DNA of 64,000 nucleotides from an uncultured Faecalibacterium sp. (GTDB lineage: Bacteria > Bacillota > Clostridia > Oscillospirales > Ruminococcaceae). The stretch is from positions 72,043 to 136,042 of the forward strand of contig CAKSWQ010000001.1 of the NCBI GenBank assembly GCA_934512105.1, read 5' to 3'. Below the pieces are notes generated by a model that made no database searches, had not been told where the DNA came from, and saw only the letters and a program-made list of their open reading frames with translations. Position 1 is the stretch's first letter, and each line of letters begins with the position of its first letter. Made by a program: the position numbers and the translations under genes. This document shows, piece after piece, positions 50,001-58,325 of the stretch.

Positions 50001-50536
50001 ATGTAGTAATTCTCCGCACCGAACAGGTCCCGGTACCACAGCGCAGTCGCCTTTGCGCGCTCGTAGTCCCCTGCCAGAATGGCCTGCGGGATCTCGCCCG
50101 CCAGACAGGCCGAAAGACAGATAAGCCCCTCGTGGTATTGCTCCAAAAGCTGCTTATCCACGCGGGGCTTGGAGTAAAAGCCCTCCACAAAACCGGCCGA
50201 GACCATCTTGATCAGGTTCTTATAACCGGTCTCGTTTTTGCACAGTAAGATCAGGTGGTTGTTGCCGTCGATCTTATTTACCTTATCAAAGCGGGTACGG
50301 GTGGCAACATACACCTCGCAGCCGATAATGGGCTTGATGCCCGCCTTTTTGGCTGCTTTATAAAACTGCACACAGCCGTACATCACGCCGTGGTCGGTGC
50401 AGGCAATGGCGGTCTGTCCGCACTCCTTCACCCGCTCCATCAGCTGGTCGATGCGGCAGGCGCCATCCAGAAGGCTGTATTCCGTATGGATATGCAAATG
50501 GGCAAAGGGACGGGTATTTGCGGTAGGTTCACTCAT
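47027..50536 (-). CDS. dnaE: DNA polymerase III alpha subunit
   Basis: A 1169-residue replicative polymerase. The N-terminal PHP domain begins HLHIHTEYSLLDGACRI, the palm has PDFDVDFCYERRQEVIDY with the catalytic aspartates, and the OB and tau-binding segments follow (NRMMTTKSNSMMAFTSVEDLTG). ATG 50536 overlaps the whiA stop (ATGA). It is DnaE rather than PolC, since no exonuclease domain is embedded. No strong terminator is seen after it. Confidence 0.96.
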   Translation of the reverse strand: MSEPTANTRPFAHLHIHTEYSLLDGACRIDQLMERVKECGQTAIACTDHGVMYGCVQFYKAAKKAGIKPIIGCEVYVATRTRFDKVNKIDGNNHLILLCKNETGYKNLIKMVSAGFVEGFYSKPRVDKQLLEQYHEGLICLSACLAGEIPQAILAGDYERAKATALWYRDLFGAENYYIELQDHGLKEDTTVLPQLIKLSRETGIPMAATNDAHYLRKEDAKMQSILLCIQTGKTIQDADRMEFQTDEFYVKTTDEMYELFSMVPEACANTAKIAEQCNFDFEFGHTKIPYYKAPDGMDNQAYFEKLCWDGLERRYGPDVPQANIDRLKYEIGVVKTMGYTNYYLIVWDYINFAKSQGIPVGPGRGSGAGSIAAYCVGITDIDPIRYNLIFERFLNPERVSMPDFDVDFCYERRQEVIDYVNRKYGADHVAQIVTFGTMAARNAIRDVGRVMGIPYQQVDVVAKLVPMELKMTLKRALEVSSELKKLYDTDPQVTELIDTALKVEGMPRHASTHAAGVVITPEPTDYYLPLATNDGLPVTQFNMTEIEELGLLKMDFLGLRTLTVIRDAEVAVQKQHPEFSIRKLDYDDPDTYKMLGQGDTEGVFQLESSGMKQVLVGLQPQNLEDVIALISLYRPGPMDSIPTYLRNRHEPDKISYKTPQLAHILDVTNGCIVYQEQVMQIFRELAGFSFGQADNVRRAMSKKKHAVMEAEREHFVHGCTEPGHECPGCVANGIPEQVANQIYDEMSSFASYAFNKSHAACYAYVAFQTAYLKCHYPSQFMAALLTSVLDNTDKVIEYSGECARLGIKVLPPDVNISNGGFTADDNGQIRFGLNAVKNVGRNLIENAVTERREKPYTSLYDFCKRMHGSELNRRSVESLIKAGAFDCFGSNRHSMVEAVEGILKSIETDSRRNLEGQLDLFSVMSGEVQESPQADVYEIRPLAEYTPAELLQQEKEVSGLYLSGHPLDAYREKSARIGSHTIKDLTGEDAHVQDGEKVRIVCAVVKNRMMTTKSNSMMAFTSVEDLTGTMEVIVFPKVLDRFRDAIQENAVVVIDGRLSVREDEASKLLADSILPIDSYDPTRLDKGRPDPVKTAARRVFIRLPSRSCPQYDKVVNLLEIFDGDIPVILYLEDTRQKLAAPRRLYTSGHPLFFKELERLVGAENVATK

Positions 50537-51465
50537 TGTACGGCCTCCTGTCCCTCCTGCTGGCGCTGACGGAGATTTTCTGCCAGCGCTTCCAGTTTTT
50601 TCATCCGGTGTGATAAGCCGGATTTGCTCACCGCCGGGTCAAAGCAGCCGCACAGTGCGGTAAGCGAAAGATCCGGGTATTGCAGACGCTTGGCGGCTGC
50701 CTGCTGCAATACTTCCGGCAAGGTTTCCAGTGCGTGCTGCTCCTGCAAATAGCGGATGGCTTTCAGGGTTTGGGCATTTGCCCGCGCCGTTTTGCCAAGG
50801 TTTGCGGTATCGCAGTTGGTCTGCCGATTGGTCTGGTTGCGTACCTGCTTGAAGGCTTTGAGCACGCTGATCTGGGTCGCGGCATCTGCAGCACCCATAA
50901 AGCGGAGCAGCCGCTCCACGTTGGCACCGGTCTTGACGTAGATCAGGTTCACGCCGTTGCGGCGGGTGCGGTGGGGCGCAAACTCGTGCTCGGCCAGCAG
51001 CGCCTCAAAATCCCGGGCAAGGTTCGTCCGGGAGGTGAGAAATTCCAGATTATATTCCTTTTGCGGGTCGGTGACCGTGCCGCTGCACAAAAAAGCCATG
51101 GCAATATAGGCGCTGACACAGGTCTGGCAGCGGATAAGCCCGGGGTCGATCTGCAAACTGGTCTCCCTGCCGGTGGTGCCGAACAGCTCGTGCAGGCGGG
51201 CGACCTGCTCTGCATCGCGGATATTGAACTCGTACAGCACACCGCTGGCGCGGGGCTTTTCCAATATCTCGCCCCGGATGCCGCAGCGGGCAAACAGCTG
51301 CTGCGCCAGCTGCACCGTGTGGGGCTGCTCGGTTTGCAGCACAAGGCCGCGGGCATCAAAGTATTTGGCAAAGCAGGCAATGCCATAGGCAGCTGCACGC
51401 ACACAGCACTCCTTGGTGGGGCTGCGCTGCGCGATCTCCTCCCGCGCACTGGATGCAAAACTCAT
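50533..51465 (-). CDS. whiA: WhiA-family DNA-binding regulator
   Basis: A 310-residue WhiA. The LAGLIDADG-like domain has KECCVRAAAYGIACFAKY and FLCSGTVTDPQKEYNLEF, and the C-terminal HTH has NLGKTARANAQTLKAIRYL and LSHRMKKLEALAE. It is a sporulation/division and chromosome-organisation regulator in Gram-positives. ATG 51465 is used; the ORF extends upstream but overlaps rapZ. The yvcK gene that usually sits between rapZ and whiA is absent here. Confidence 0.93.
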   Translation of the reverse strand: MSFASSAREEIAQRSPTKECCVRAAAYGIACFAKYFDARGLVLQTEQPHTVQLAQQLFARCGIRGEILEKPRASGVLYEFNIRDAEQVARLHELFGTTGRETSLQIDPGLIRCQTCVSAYIAMAFLCSGTVTDPQKEYNLEFLTSRTNLARDFEALLAEHEFAPHRTRRNGVNLIYVKTGANVERLLRFMGAADAATQISVLKAFKQVRNQTNRQTNCDTANLGKTARANAQTLKAIRYLQEQHALETLPEVLQQAAAKRLQYPDLSLTALCGCFDPAVSKSGLSHRMKKLEALAENLRQRQQEGQEAVQ

Positions 51466-51481
51466 AGTATTCCCTCTGTTT

Positions 51482-52345
51482 TCAGCGCACGGCATCCCGG
51501 TGCTGCACCCCGGGCTCGTAGCCCAGAGAATTGCAGTATTCCGCAAGCTTGCGTGCAAATGTGATGGAGCGGTGTTTACCGCCCGTGCAGCCCACCGCAA
51601 TGGTCAGCTGACTTTTGCCCTCCTTGACATAGAGCGGCAGGGCGTACTGCAAAAAATTCTCGTACCGGTGCAGCAGCTCCTGCGCTTCGGGGTGGCTCAG
51701 GACAAAATCCACCACCTCCTGATCCAGCCCGGTCTTGTGCTTCAGTTCCGGCACATAGAAGGGGTTTGGCAGGCAGCGCACATCCAGCACAAGGTCTGCC
51801 TCCGGCGGCAGACCAAACTTGAACCCGAAGGACATGATGGTAAGCCGCATGGCATCTTTTGCCCCGCCGTTTTTCATAAACAGATCGCAGATGCGCTCTT
51901 TATTCTGGGAGGTGGAGAGCAGACCGGTGTTGATGGTGTAGTCCGCACGCTCTTTCAAGGGCTGTAAGATCTGCCGCTCCTTCAAAAAGGCATCCCGGGT
52001 GGAGATGCCCTCTGCAATGCTGATGGGGTGGCGGCGGCGGGTCTCGCTGTAACGGCGCATCAGAACATCGTCCGGTGCGTCCAGAAACAGGATCTTATAG
52101 GGTGTTTTCTGGTCATCCAGCTGCTGCAAGGCAGTTTCGACCTGTTCCCTGCTGCGGCAGCCGCGCACATCCATGGAAAGCGCCACCCGCTCCAGCTGGT
52201 TGTCGCCCGCCTTGGAAAACGCCGTAATGCTGGGCAGCAGCCCCGCCGGGACGTTATCGATGCAGAAAAAACCGATATCCTCCAGCGCATTCATAGCCAC
52301 AGACTTTCCCGCGCCGGAAAGTCCGCTGACGATCAACAGCTCCAT
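51482..52345 (-). CDS. rapZ: RapZ/YvcJ nucleotide-binding protein
   Basis: A 287-residue RapZ-type P-loop protein. GLSGAGKS is Walker A, DNVPAGLLPSI follows, and the C-terminal domain has SFGFKFGLPPEADLVLDVRCLPNP and GCTGGKHRS. In Bacillus YvcJ binds ATP/GTP; in enterobacteria RapZ controls GlmZ RNA. It lies in the conserved rapZ-whiA order. ATG 52345 follows AAGGAG. Confidence 0.93.
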   Translation of the reverse strand: MELLIVSGLSGAGKSVAMNALEDIGFFCIDNVPAGLLPSITAFSKAGDNQLERVALSMDVRGCRSREQVETALQQLDDQKTPYKILFLDAPDDVLMRRYSETRRRHPISIAEGISTRDAFLKERQILQPLKERADYTINTGLLSTSQNKERICDLFMKNGGAKDAMRLTIMSFGFKFGLPPEADLVLDVRCLPNPFYVPELKHKTGLDQEVVDFVLSHPEAQELLHRYENFLQYALPLYVKEGKSQLTIAVGCTGGKHRSITFARKLAEYCNSLGYEPGVQHRDAVR

Positions 52346-52376
52346 CTGTATTTTCCACTCCTTTTATTCCCGCAGC

Positions 52377-53273
52377 TCAGCGCACTACGCGGATCTCTTT
52401 TTCCAGATCGTAGCCGGTCTTTTCCTTTACAATGGCGCGCACTTCCTCGCACAGCGCCAGCACATCCGCACAAGTCGCACCGCCAAGGTTCACCACAAAG
52501 CCGCAGTGCTTCTCGCTGACGGCGGCACCACCGTGCCGGTACCCCCGCAGACCGCACTGGTCGATGAGGGCAGCGGCAAAAGCGCCCACCGGGCGCTTGA
52601 AGGTGCTGCCTGCGCTGGGCTTATCCAACGGCTGTTTATCCAGCCGCTTTGCCATCAGCTCGTCCATTTTCGCGCGGATGGCTTCCGGCTCGCCCGGGGT
52701 CAGGGCAAACTGTGCCGAAAGGATGCAGCTGCCGTTTTCTTCAAAAATGCTGTGGCGGTAGCGCAAATCAAGCTCTGCCGCTGCTGTCTCTTTCACTTCG
52801 CCCTCGGCGGTAAGGTACTGCACCGTGGTCAGCACATCCTTCATCTCGCCGCCGTAGGCACCGGCGTTCATATAGACTGCGCCGCCCACTGTACCGGGGA
52901 TGCCGTAGGCAAATTCCAGCCCGGCTAGGCCGTGCTCCAGCGCCGTTTTGCACAGTGCCGAGAGCCGCACGCCCGCCCCGGCGGTGAGCTGTATGCCGTG
53001 CACCTCCACAGTGTCCTGCATGGAGGAGATATCCAGCACTGCACCGTTGTAGCCCTCGTCGGCAAACAGGATGTTGCTGCCGTTGCCCAGCAGATAGTAC
53101 CGGACGCCCTGCGCCTTGCACAGGGAAACGGCACGGCAAAGCTGTGCCCGGTCTACCGGCTGCACGAACAGCCGCGCCGGGCCGCCGATCTTAAAGGTGC
53201 AGTGCGCTGCCAGCGGCTCGTTTTCTTTATAAGCAATGCCTGCTGCGGTCAGCAGCTGCATGAGTTGTTCCAT
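52377..53273 (-). CDS. murB: UDP-N-acetylenolpyruvoylglucosamine reductase
   Basis: A 298-residue MurB. The FAD-binding part has FKIGGPARLFVQP, YYLLGNGSNILFADEGY and GLEFAYGIPGTVGGAVYMNAGAYGGEM; the catalytic Ser lies in PSAGSTFKRP, and AALIDQCGLRGYRHGGA follows. It is a type II-like enzyme and reduces enolpyruvyl-UDP-GlcNAc to UDP-MurNAc. ATG 53273 follows AAGGAG. Confidence 0.96.
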   Translation of the reverse strand: MEQLMQLLTAAGIAYKENEPLAAHCTFKIGGPARLFVQPVDRAQLCRAVSLCKAQGVRYYLLGNGSNILFADEGYNGAVLDISSMQDTVEVHGIQLTAGAGVRLSALCKTALEHGLAGLEFAYGIPGTVGGAVYMNAGAYGGEMKDVLTTVQYLTAEGEVKETAAAELDLRYRHSIFEENGSCILSAQFALTPGEPEAIRAKMDELMAKRLDKQPLDKPSAGSTFKRPVGAFAAALIDQCGLRGYRHGGAAVSEKHCGFVVNLGGATCADVLALCEEVRAIVKEKTGYDLEKEIRVVR

Positions 53274-53302
53274 AGGGTCAGGCTCCTTTTTTATAGAGAG
53301 GT

Positions 53303-54238
53303 TCAGTCCATTTTGTCATCCAGTCCAAGCCGGATCAGCAGCTCCTTGGCTGCGTTATAGCCCATCTTCTTCTGGCGGTTATTGATGGCTGCGGTCTCCA
53401 GCACCACAGCCAGATTACGGCCGGGAGAGACCGGGATGCTGGTGCTGGGAATGCTGACGCCCAGAATGTCGTAGTATTCGCTTTCCAGACCGGTGCGCTG
53501 GTAGTTCTTGGTGGGGTCCCACGCTTCCAGCTGCACCACCAGATCCAGACTTTCGCTCAGCTTGACGGCACCCACGCCGTACACGCGGGCCACGTTGACG
53601 ATGCCAATGCCGCGCAGCTCGATAAAGTGGCGGATGTTTTCCGGTGCAGTGCCCATGATCTGGCGGTTGGACACCTTGCGCAGCTCCACGGCATCATCTG
53701 CCACCAGACGGTGGCCGCGCTTGACCAGCTCGATGGCCAGCTCGCTTTTGCCGATGCCGCTGTCGCCCAAGATCAGAATGCCCTCGCCGTACACCTCCAC
53801 CAGAACACCGTGCCGGGTGATGCGGGGCGCAAGCTCCAGGTTCAGCACGCTGATCAGACTGCCCATCAGGGTGCAGGTAGTCTCGTTGGAGCGCAGCAGG
53901 GCAACTGCGTGCTTCTGCGCCAGCTGCTGCATCTCCGGGAAGGGGGTCAGTTCCTCGCTGCGGCAGACGATGACCGCCGGGGGCTGCTGCCGGAACAGCT
54001 GTTCCAGCGCCTCGTAGCGTTTTTCTGCCGTCAGACCGGACAGAAAGTTCATCTCTGCCAGACCCATGATCTGCAAGCGGAGCTTATCAAAGTAATCATA
54101 ATAGCCTGCCAGAAACAGACCCGGGCGGTTGACCTCGGCGATCTCTACGCTGATCTCATCCAGCGCCCGGGGGGTGTATACCACTTCCATGCTGACGCGG
54201 TCGGTCAGCGTTTTAAGCGAAACATTGAACGTACCCAT
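53303..54238 (-). CDS. hprK: HPr kinase/phosphorylase
   Basis: A 311-residue HprK. The P-loop is LGDSGIGKSE, LVADDAVELRKVS follows, and IMGTAPENIRHFIELRGIGIVNVARVYG is the signature with K3 loop. It phosphorylates HPr at Ser46 to control carbon use. It opens an operon hprK-murB-rapZ-whiA-dnaE, a standard Clostridia arrangement. ATG 54238 follows AGGAGG. Confidence 0.97.
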   Translation of the reverse strand: MGTFNVSLKTLTDRVSMEVVYTPRALDEISVEIAEVNRPGLFLAGYYDYFDKLRLQIMGLAEMNFLSGLTAEKRYEALEQLFRQQPPAVIVCRSEELTPFPEMQQLAQKHAVALLRSNETTCTLMGSLISVLNLELAPRITRHGVLVEVYGEGILILGDSGIGKSELAIELVKRGHRLVADDAVELRKVSNRQIMGTAPENIRHFIELRGIGIVNVARVYGVGAVKLSESLDLVVQLEAWDPTKNYQRTGLESEYYDILGVSIPSTSIPVSPGRNLAVVLETAAINNRQKKMGYNAAKELLIRLGLDDKMD

Positions 54239-54292
54239 CCTGGTTCCTCCTATATCCTATTGCCGCGCCGTGCTGCGGGCACTCTTATTCCT

Positions 54293-54321
54293 ATTATAAT
54301 AAAATTTAGCGGCAAATACAA
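54293..54321 (-). promoter_or_regulatory. promoter of the hprK operon
   Basis: Minus strand TTGTAT, a 17-bp spacer and a perfect TATAAT. Confidence 0.7.
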
Positions 54322-54389
54322 CGCCCGGGGCGCTGTTTTTGTACTGCAGGCGGGAAACCGACGCTGCATCGCTGCCCGTGCACAGGATT

Positions 54390-54460
54390 TTTACATTTTT
54401 CTTACTTTACATGGGTTTTACATTTCGTCGATTTCAAATTTTACATTGTTTTTCTATACT
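54390..54460 (+). promoter_or_regulatory. Pho-box-type direct repeats and -10 of nptA-phoBR
   Basis: TTTACA occurs at 54390-54395, 54406-54411, 54417-54422 and 54440-54445, with starts 16, 11 and 23 bp apart; the last three fit an 11-bp phase. They sit upstream of a -10 TATACT at 54455-54460. This matches tandem PhoB/PhoP binding near a sigma-A promoter with no good -35. Confidence 0.65.
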
Positions 54461-54507
54461 TAAAGCACAGGAGAAAAACACGTCAAGATAAAGTGAGGAA
54501 AACACTT

Positions 54508-56289
54508 ATGACCATTTTTAATGTCTTTTCGCTGCTGGGAGGTCTGGCCCTGTTTTTGTTCGGTATGGACATCATGGGCAAGGCACTGGAAAAGCAGGCC
54601 GGCGGCCAGCTGCAAAAAATTCTCAGCAAACTGACCGACAACCCCCTCAAGGGCTTTTTTCTGGGTCTGTGCGTGACTGCTGTGATCCAGAGTTCCAGCG
54701 CTACCACCGTTATGGTGGTGGGCTTTGTCAACAGCGGCATCATGGAGCTGCATCAGGCCATTGGCGTGATCATGGGCAGCAACGTGGGTACCACCGTGAC
54801 CAGCTGGATCTTGAGCCTTTCCGGCTTGCAGGGTGACAGCCTGTTCATCCAGCTGCTCAAACCTACTTCTTTTAGTCCGGTGCTTGCATTTATTGGCATT
54901 TTGCTGTATATGTGTAAGAGTGAGAAGAAAAAAGGCGTGGGCACCATCCTCATCGGCTTTGCCGTGCTGATGACTGGCATGACCACCATGTCCAACGCGG
55001 TGCTGCCGTTGCAAAACGAGGCATGGTTCACCAGCCTGTTCACCCGCTTCTCTAACCCCCTGCTGGGCGTTCTTGTGGGTGCAGTGGTCACCGGCATCAT
55101 CCAGAGTTCCAGCGCCAGCGTGGGCATCCTGCAGGCGCTGAGCGCCACCGGCGTCATCACCTACGGCAGTGCCATTCCCATCATCATGGGTCAGAATATC
55201 GGCACCTGTGTGACTGCCCTGCTGTCCTCGGTGGGTGCGAACAAGAACGCCCGCCGGGCTGCCATGGTGCACTTGTACTTCAACATCATCGGTGTGACCA
55301 TCTTCCTGTTCGGGTTCTATGGGCTCAACGCTGTCTGTCACTTTGCCTTTGTGGATACCACCATTGAGGCCTGGGGCATTGCAGTGGTGCACTCGGTGTT
55401 CAACATTCTGGCCACCGTCATTCTGCTGCCCTTTGCCACCGGGCTGGAAAAGCTGGCCATCCTGACCATTCCCGATTCCCCGGAAAAAGAGGAGTTTGCT
55501 CTGCTGGATGACCGTCTGCTGAACACCCCCGCTATGGCTGTGGAGCGTGCCCGCGCCGCTACCGCTGAAATGGCAGAGCTTGCCCGGGTGGGCGTGGTAC
55601 AGGCCATGAGCCTGACCCATGAATGGAACGACGAACTTGCCCAGAAGGTGCGGGACGAGGAAAAAAAGGTAGACCGGTACGAGGACGCACTGGGCACCTA
55701 TCTGGTCAAGTTGTCCGGCCGGGAACTGAACCACACCGACAGCCAGAGCGTGAACACCCTGCTGCACACCATCAGCGATTTTGAGCGCATCAGCGACCAT
55801 TCCGTCAACCTGCTGGAATCCGCCGAGGAGATGCACCAGAAGGACATCCATTTTTCCAAGGATGCGCAGGAGGAGCTGCAGGTGCTGGAGGATGCGGTGC
55901 AGGATACCCTGAGCCGCACCACTGATGCCTTCCGCAAGGGGGATCTGCACCTTGCCTCCAAGGTGGAGCCGCTGGAGGCCGTGGTCAACGAGCTGGTGCG
56001 TGCCATCAAGGCGCGTCATATCGCCCGCCTGCAGGCCGGCAGCTGCTCTATTGAGTACGGCTTTGTGCTGGACGATATGCTGACCAACTACGAGCGTGTG
56101 TGCGACCATTGCAGCAACGTAGCGGTTGCACAGATCGAGGTAGCACAGGACAGCTTTGATACCCACGCCTACCTGAATGATCTGCGCCACGGCAACGACA
56201 CCAAGGAAAGTGAAGAATTCCACCGCCGTCTGGACCGCTACCGCGAGCGGTATCTGTTCCCGGACGGACAGACTGCTGAGGAGAATTGA
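54508..56289 (+). CDS. Na/Pi cotransporter family protein with PhoU domain
   Basis: A 593-residue protein. Two inverted NptA-type repeats have QSSSATTVMVVGFVNSG (near residue 62) and QSSSASVGILQALSATG (near 200), the QSSS substrate motifs. The C-terminal 220 residues are a PhoU-like helical domain. It imports phosphate with sodium and may sense it. ATG 54508 follows GAGG (13 nt away). It is first in an operon with phoB and phoR behind Pho boxes, so it should be induced by low phosphate. Confidence 0.9.
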   Translation: MTIFNVFSLLGGLALFLFGMDIMGKALEKQAGGQLQKILSKLTDNPLKGFFLGLCVTAVIQSSSATTVMVVGFVNSGIMELHQAIGVIMGSNVGTTVTSWILSLSGLQGDSLFIQLLKPTSFSPVLAFIGILLYMCKSEKKKGVGTILIGFAVLMTGMTTMSNAVLPLQNEAWFTSLFTRFSNPLLGVLVGAVVTGIIQSSSASVGILQALSATGVITYGSAIPIIMGQNIGTCVTALLSSVGANKNARRAAMVHLYFNIIGVTIFLFGFYGLNAVCHFAFVDTTIEAWGIAVVHSVFNILATVILLPFATGLEKLAILTIPDSPEKEEFALLDDRLLNTPAMAVERARAATAEMAELARVGVVQAMSLTHEWNDELAQKVRDEEKKVDRYEDALGTYLVKLSGRELNHTDSQSVNTLLHTISDFERISDHSVNLLESAEEMHQKDIHFSKDAQEELQVLEDAVQDTLSRTTDAFRKGDLHLASKVEPLEAVVNELVRAIKARHIARLQAGSCSIEYGFVLDDMLTNYERVCDHCSNVAVAQIEVAQDSFDTHAYLNDLRHGNDTKESEEFHRRLDRYRERYLFPDGQTAEEN

Positions 56290-56292
56290 GTT

Positions 56293-56979
56293 ATGATCTA
56301 TATCGTAGAGGACGACGCTTCCATCCGGGAGCTGGAGCAGTATGCCCTGCAATCCAACGGCTACGAGGTGCAGGGCTTTGAAAGCGCCGAGCCCTTCTGG
56401 CAGGCCATGCGCACTGCCGAGCCGGAGCTGGTGATCTTAGACGTGATGCTGCCCGGCGAGGACGGCTTTTCCATCCTGAAAAAGCTGCGCAACACCCCTT
56501 CCCTGCGCAAGCTGCCCATCATTATGGTCACTGCAAAATCCAGCGAATTGGACACCGTGCGCGGGCTGGACTGCGGCGCAGATGATTACATTGCAAAGCC
56601 CTTTGGCATTATGGAGTTTCTTAGCCGGGTGCGGGTGGCGCTGCGGCGCGCTGCCCCGGAGGTAAGGCCGGACGTACTGGTGTTTCATGAGATTCAGCTG
56701 GACAACGCCCGCCACAGCGTTACGGTAAACAGCACCCCGGTGGAGCTGACCTACAAGGAATACTGCCTGCTGCGGCTGCTGCTGGAAAACACCAGTCTGG
56801 TAGTGACCCGCGAGACGATTTTGCAGGTAGTATGGGGCACCGACATCTCGGTGGAAAGCCGTACCGTGGATATGCATATCCGCACCCTGCGCAAAAAGCT
56901 GGGCGATGCCGGGCGTTACATCTGCACCGTGCGCAAGGTGGGCTACAAGCTGACCGATGAGGAGGCCGAAGAAGAATGA
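56293..56979 (+). CDS. phoB: PhoB-type response regulator
   Basis: A 228-residue OmpR/PhoB-family regulator. The receiver has IVEDDASIRELE, Asp in VILDVMLPGEDG and Lys in IAKPFG. The wHTH has LTYKEYCLLRLLLENTSLVVTRETILQVVWG and RTVDMHIRTLRKKLGD. ATG 56293 lies 3 nt after the nptA stop and overlaps phoR at its end (ATGA). The PhoB assignment rests on the operon and Pho boxes. Confidence 0.85.
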   Translation: MIYIVEDDASIRELEQYALQSNGYEVQGFESAEPFWQAMRTAEPELVILDVMLPGEDGFSILKKLRNTPSLRKLPIIMVTAKSSELDTVRGLDCGADDYIAKPFGIMEFLSRVRVALRRAAPEVRPDVLVFHEIQLDNARHSVTVNSTPVELTYKEYCLLRLLLENTSLVVTRETILQVVWGTDISVESRTVDMHIRTLRKKLGDAGRYICTVRKVGYKLTDEEAEEE

Positions 56980-58325
56980 AGTTGCGCAGCATGGAAGAAA
57001 AGATCAGCTACCGGTTGTTCCTGATGGGCTTTCTGGGGCTTATATTCACCGCAGCGCTGTGCATTTTTGTATTCCATAAAGCCTTTACGGCGCAGGCATG
57101 GTCGGGGCTGGAGCGCGAGACCGAGCTTGTGCGCGCCGGGTACGAGCAGACCGGAGACCCCGCACAGCTGAGCGCCTTTGTGACCGATGATCTGCGCGTG
57201 ACGCTGATCAGTCAGGACGGCAGCGTGCTGTTTGAATCTGCCACCGACCAGCCCATGGAGAACCATCTGACCCGCCCGGAGATCCGTGATGCTATTGCAA
57301 ACGGCGAGGGACGGGACATTCGCGATTCCCAGACCATGGGTTACGAGACCTATTACTATGCGCTCCGGCTTTCCAGCGGGGACGTGCTGCGCGTGGCGCA
57401 GGACGCCGAGACCGTGTGGTCCATCTATGATGCCACCATCCCGGCCATCGTGCTGAGCTGTGTGGCGCTGATGCTGGCCGCCGCGGTGCTGGCCGCCCTG
57501 CTGACCAAGGCACTGGTGCAGCCGGTGCTGAACATGACCGAAGACTTGGATCACATTCAGGAAAACGTACCCTACCGGGAGCTGATTCCCTTTGCGGAGA
57601 GTATCCACTCTGACCGCATCCTGCGGGAGAACAACGAGAAAATGCGGCAGGAGTTCACCGCCAATGTCAGCCATGAACTCAAGACCCCGCTGACCAGCAT
57701 TTCCGGCTATGCAGAACTGATCGAGACTGGCATTGCAAAGCCGGAGGATGTGCCGGATTTCGGCCGCAAGATCCACAGCGAGGCTACCCGCATGATCCAG
57801 CTGGTCAACGACATTTTGCAGCTTTCCAAGCTGGATACCGTAAGCGAGACCGGGGACACCCCTGTGATGGAAACGGTAGACCTTTTGGAGGTTGCCAAGG
57901 AGTGCGTGGAGCGCCAGAAACTGAATGCCCGCCGCGCCTATATCTCCCTGACCTATCTGGGCGAAAGCGCCCCGGTGCTGGGCAGCCGTGCGCTGCTGGA
58001 TGAGTTGTGCCAGAACCTGTGCGATAACGCCATCCGCTATAACCGCCCGGGCGGCAAGGTTCAGATCATTACCGCTTGCAGCCGGGATGGGCACTGCACC
58101 CTGACCGTAACAGATAACGGCATCGGCATCCCGCGGGAGGCACAATCCAGCGTGTTCGAGCGCTTTTACCGGGTGGACAAGAGCCGCAGCAAGGCCACCG
58201 GCGGCACCGGTCTTGGGCTTGCTATCGTCAAGCACATTGCCCGCATCCATAACGCCCGCATCAAGCTGGAAAGTCAGGTGGATGTTGGCACTACCATCAC
58301 CGTCACCTTCCCCACTGCCTCTTAA
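56976..58325 (+). CDS. phoR: PhoR-type sensor histidine kinase
   Basis: A 449-residue kinase. Two membrane segments (about residues 18-35 and 155-175) flank a short periplasmic region. The HisKA motif ANVSHELKTPLTSISGYAELIETG holds the phosphoacceptor His, and the HATPase domain has NLCDNAIRYNRPGG, DNGIGIP and GGTGLGLAIVKHIARIH. Its stop (58323-58325) overlaps the opposite gerC stop, with no terminator between the convergent genes. Confidence 0.87.
   Translation: MKLRSMEEKISYRLFLMGFLGLIFTAALCIFVFHKAFTAQAWSGLERETELVRAGYEQTGDPAQLSAFVTDDLRVTLISQDGSVLFESATDQPMENHLTRPEIRDAIANGEGRDIRDSQTMGYETYYYALRLSSGDVLRVAQDAETVWSIYDATIPAIVLSCVALMLAAAVLAALLTKALVQPVLNMTEDLDHIQENVPYRELIPFAESIHSDRILRENNEKMRQEFTANVSHELKTPLTSISGYAELIETGIAKPEDVPDFGRKIHSEATRMIQLVNDILQLSKLDTVSETGDTPVMETVDLLEVAKECVERQKLNARRAYISLTYLGESAPVLGSRALLDELCQNLCDNAIRYNRPGGKVQIITACSRDGHCTLTVTDNGIGIPREAQSSVFERFYRVDKSRSKATGGTGLGLAIVKHIARIHNARIKLESQVDVGTTITVTFPTAS

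Noticed and set aside
47933-50248. A 771-codon plus-strand frame opposite dnaE
   Set aside because: Antisense shadow of a conserved polymerase.
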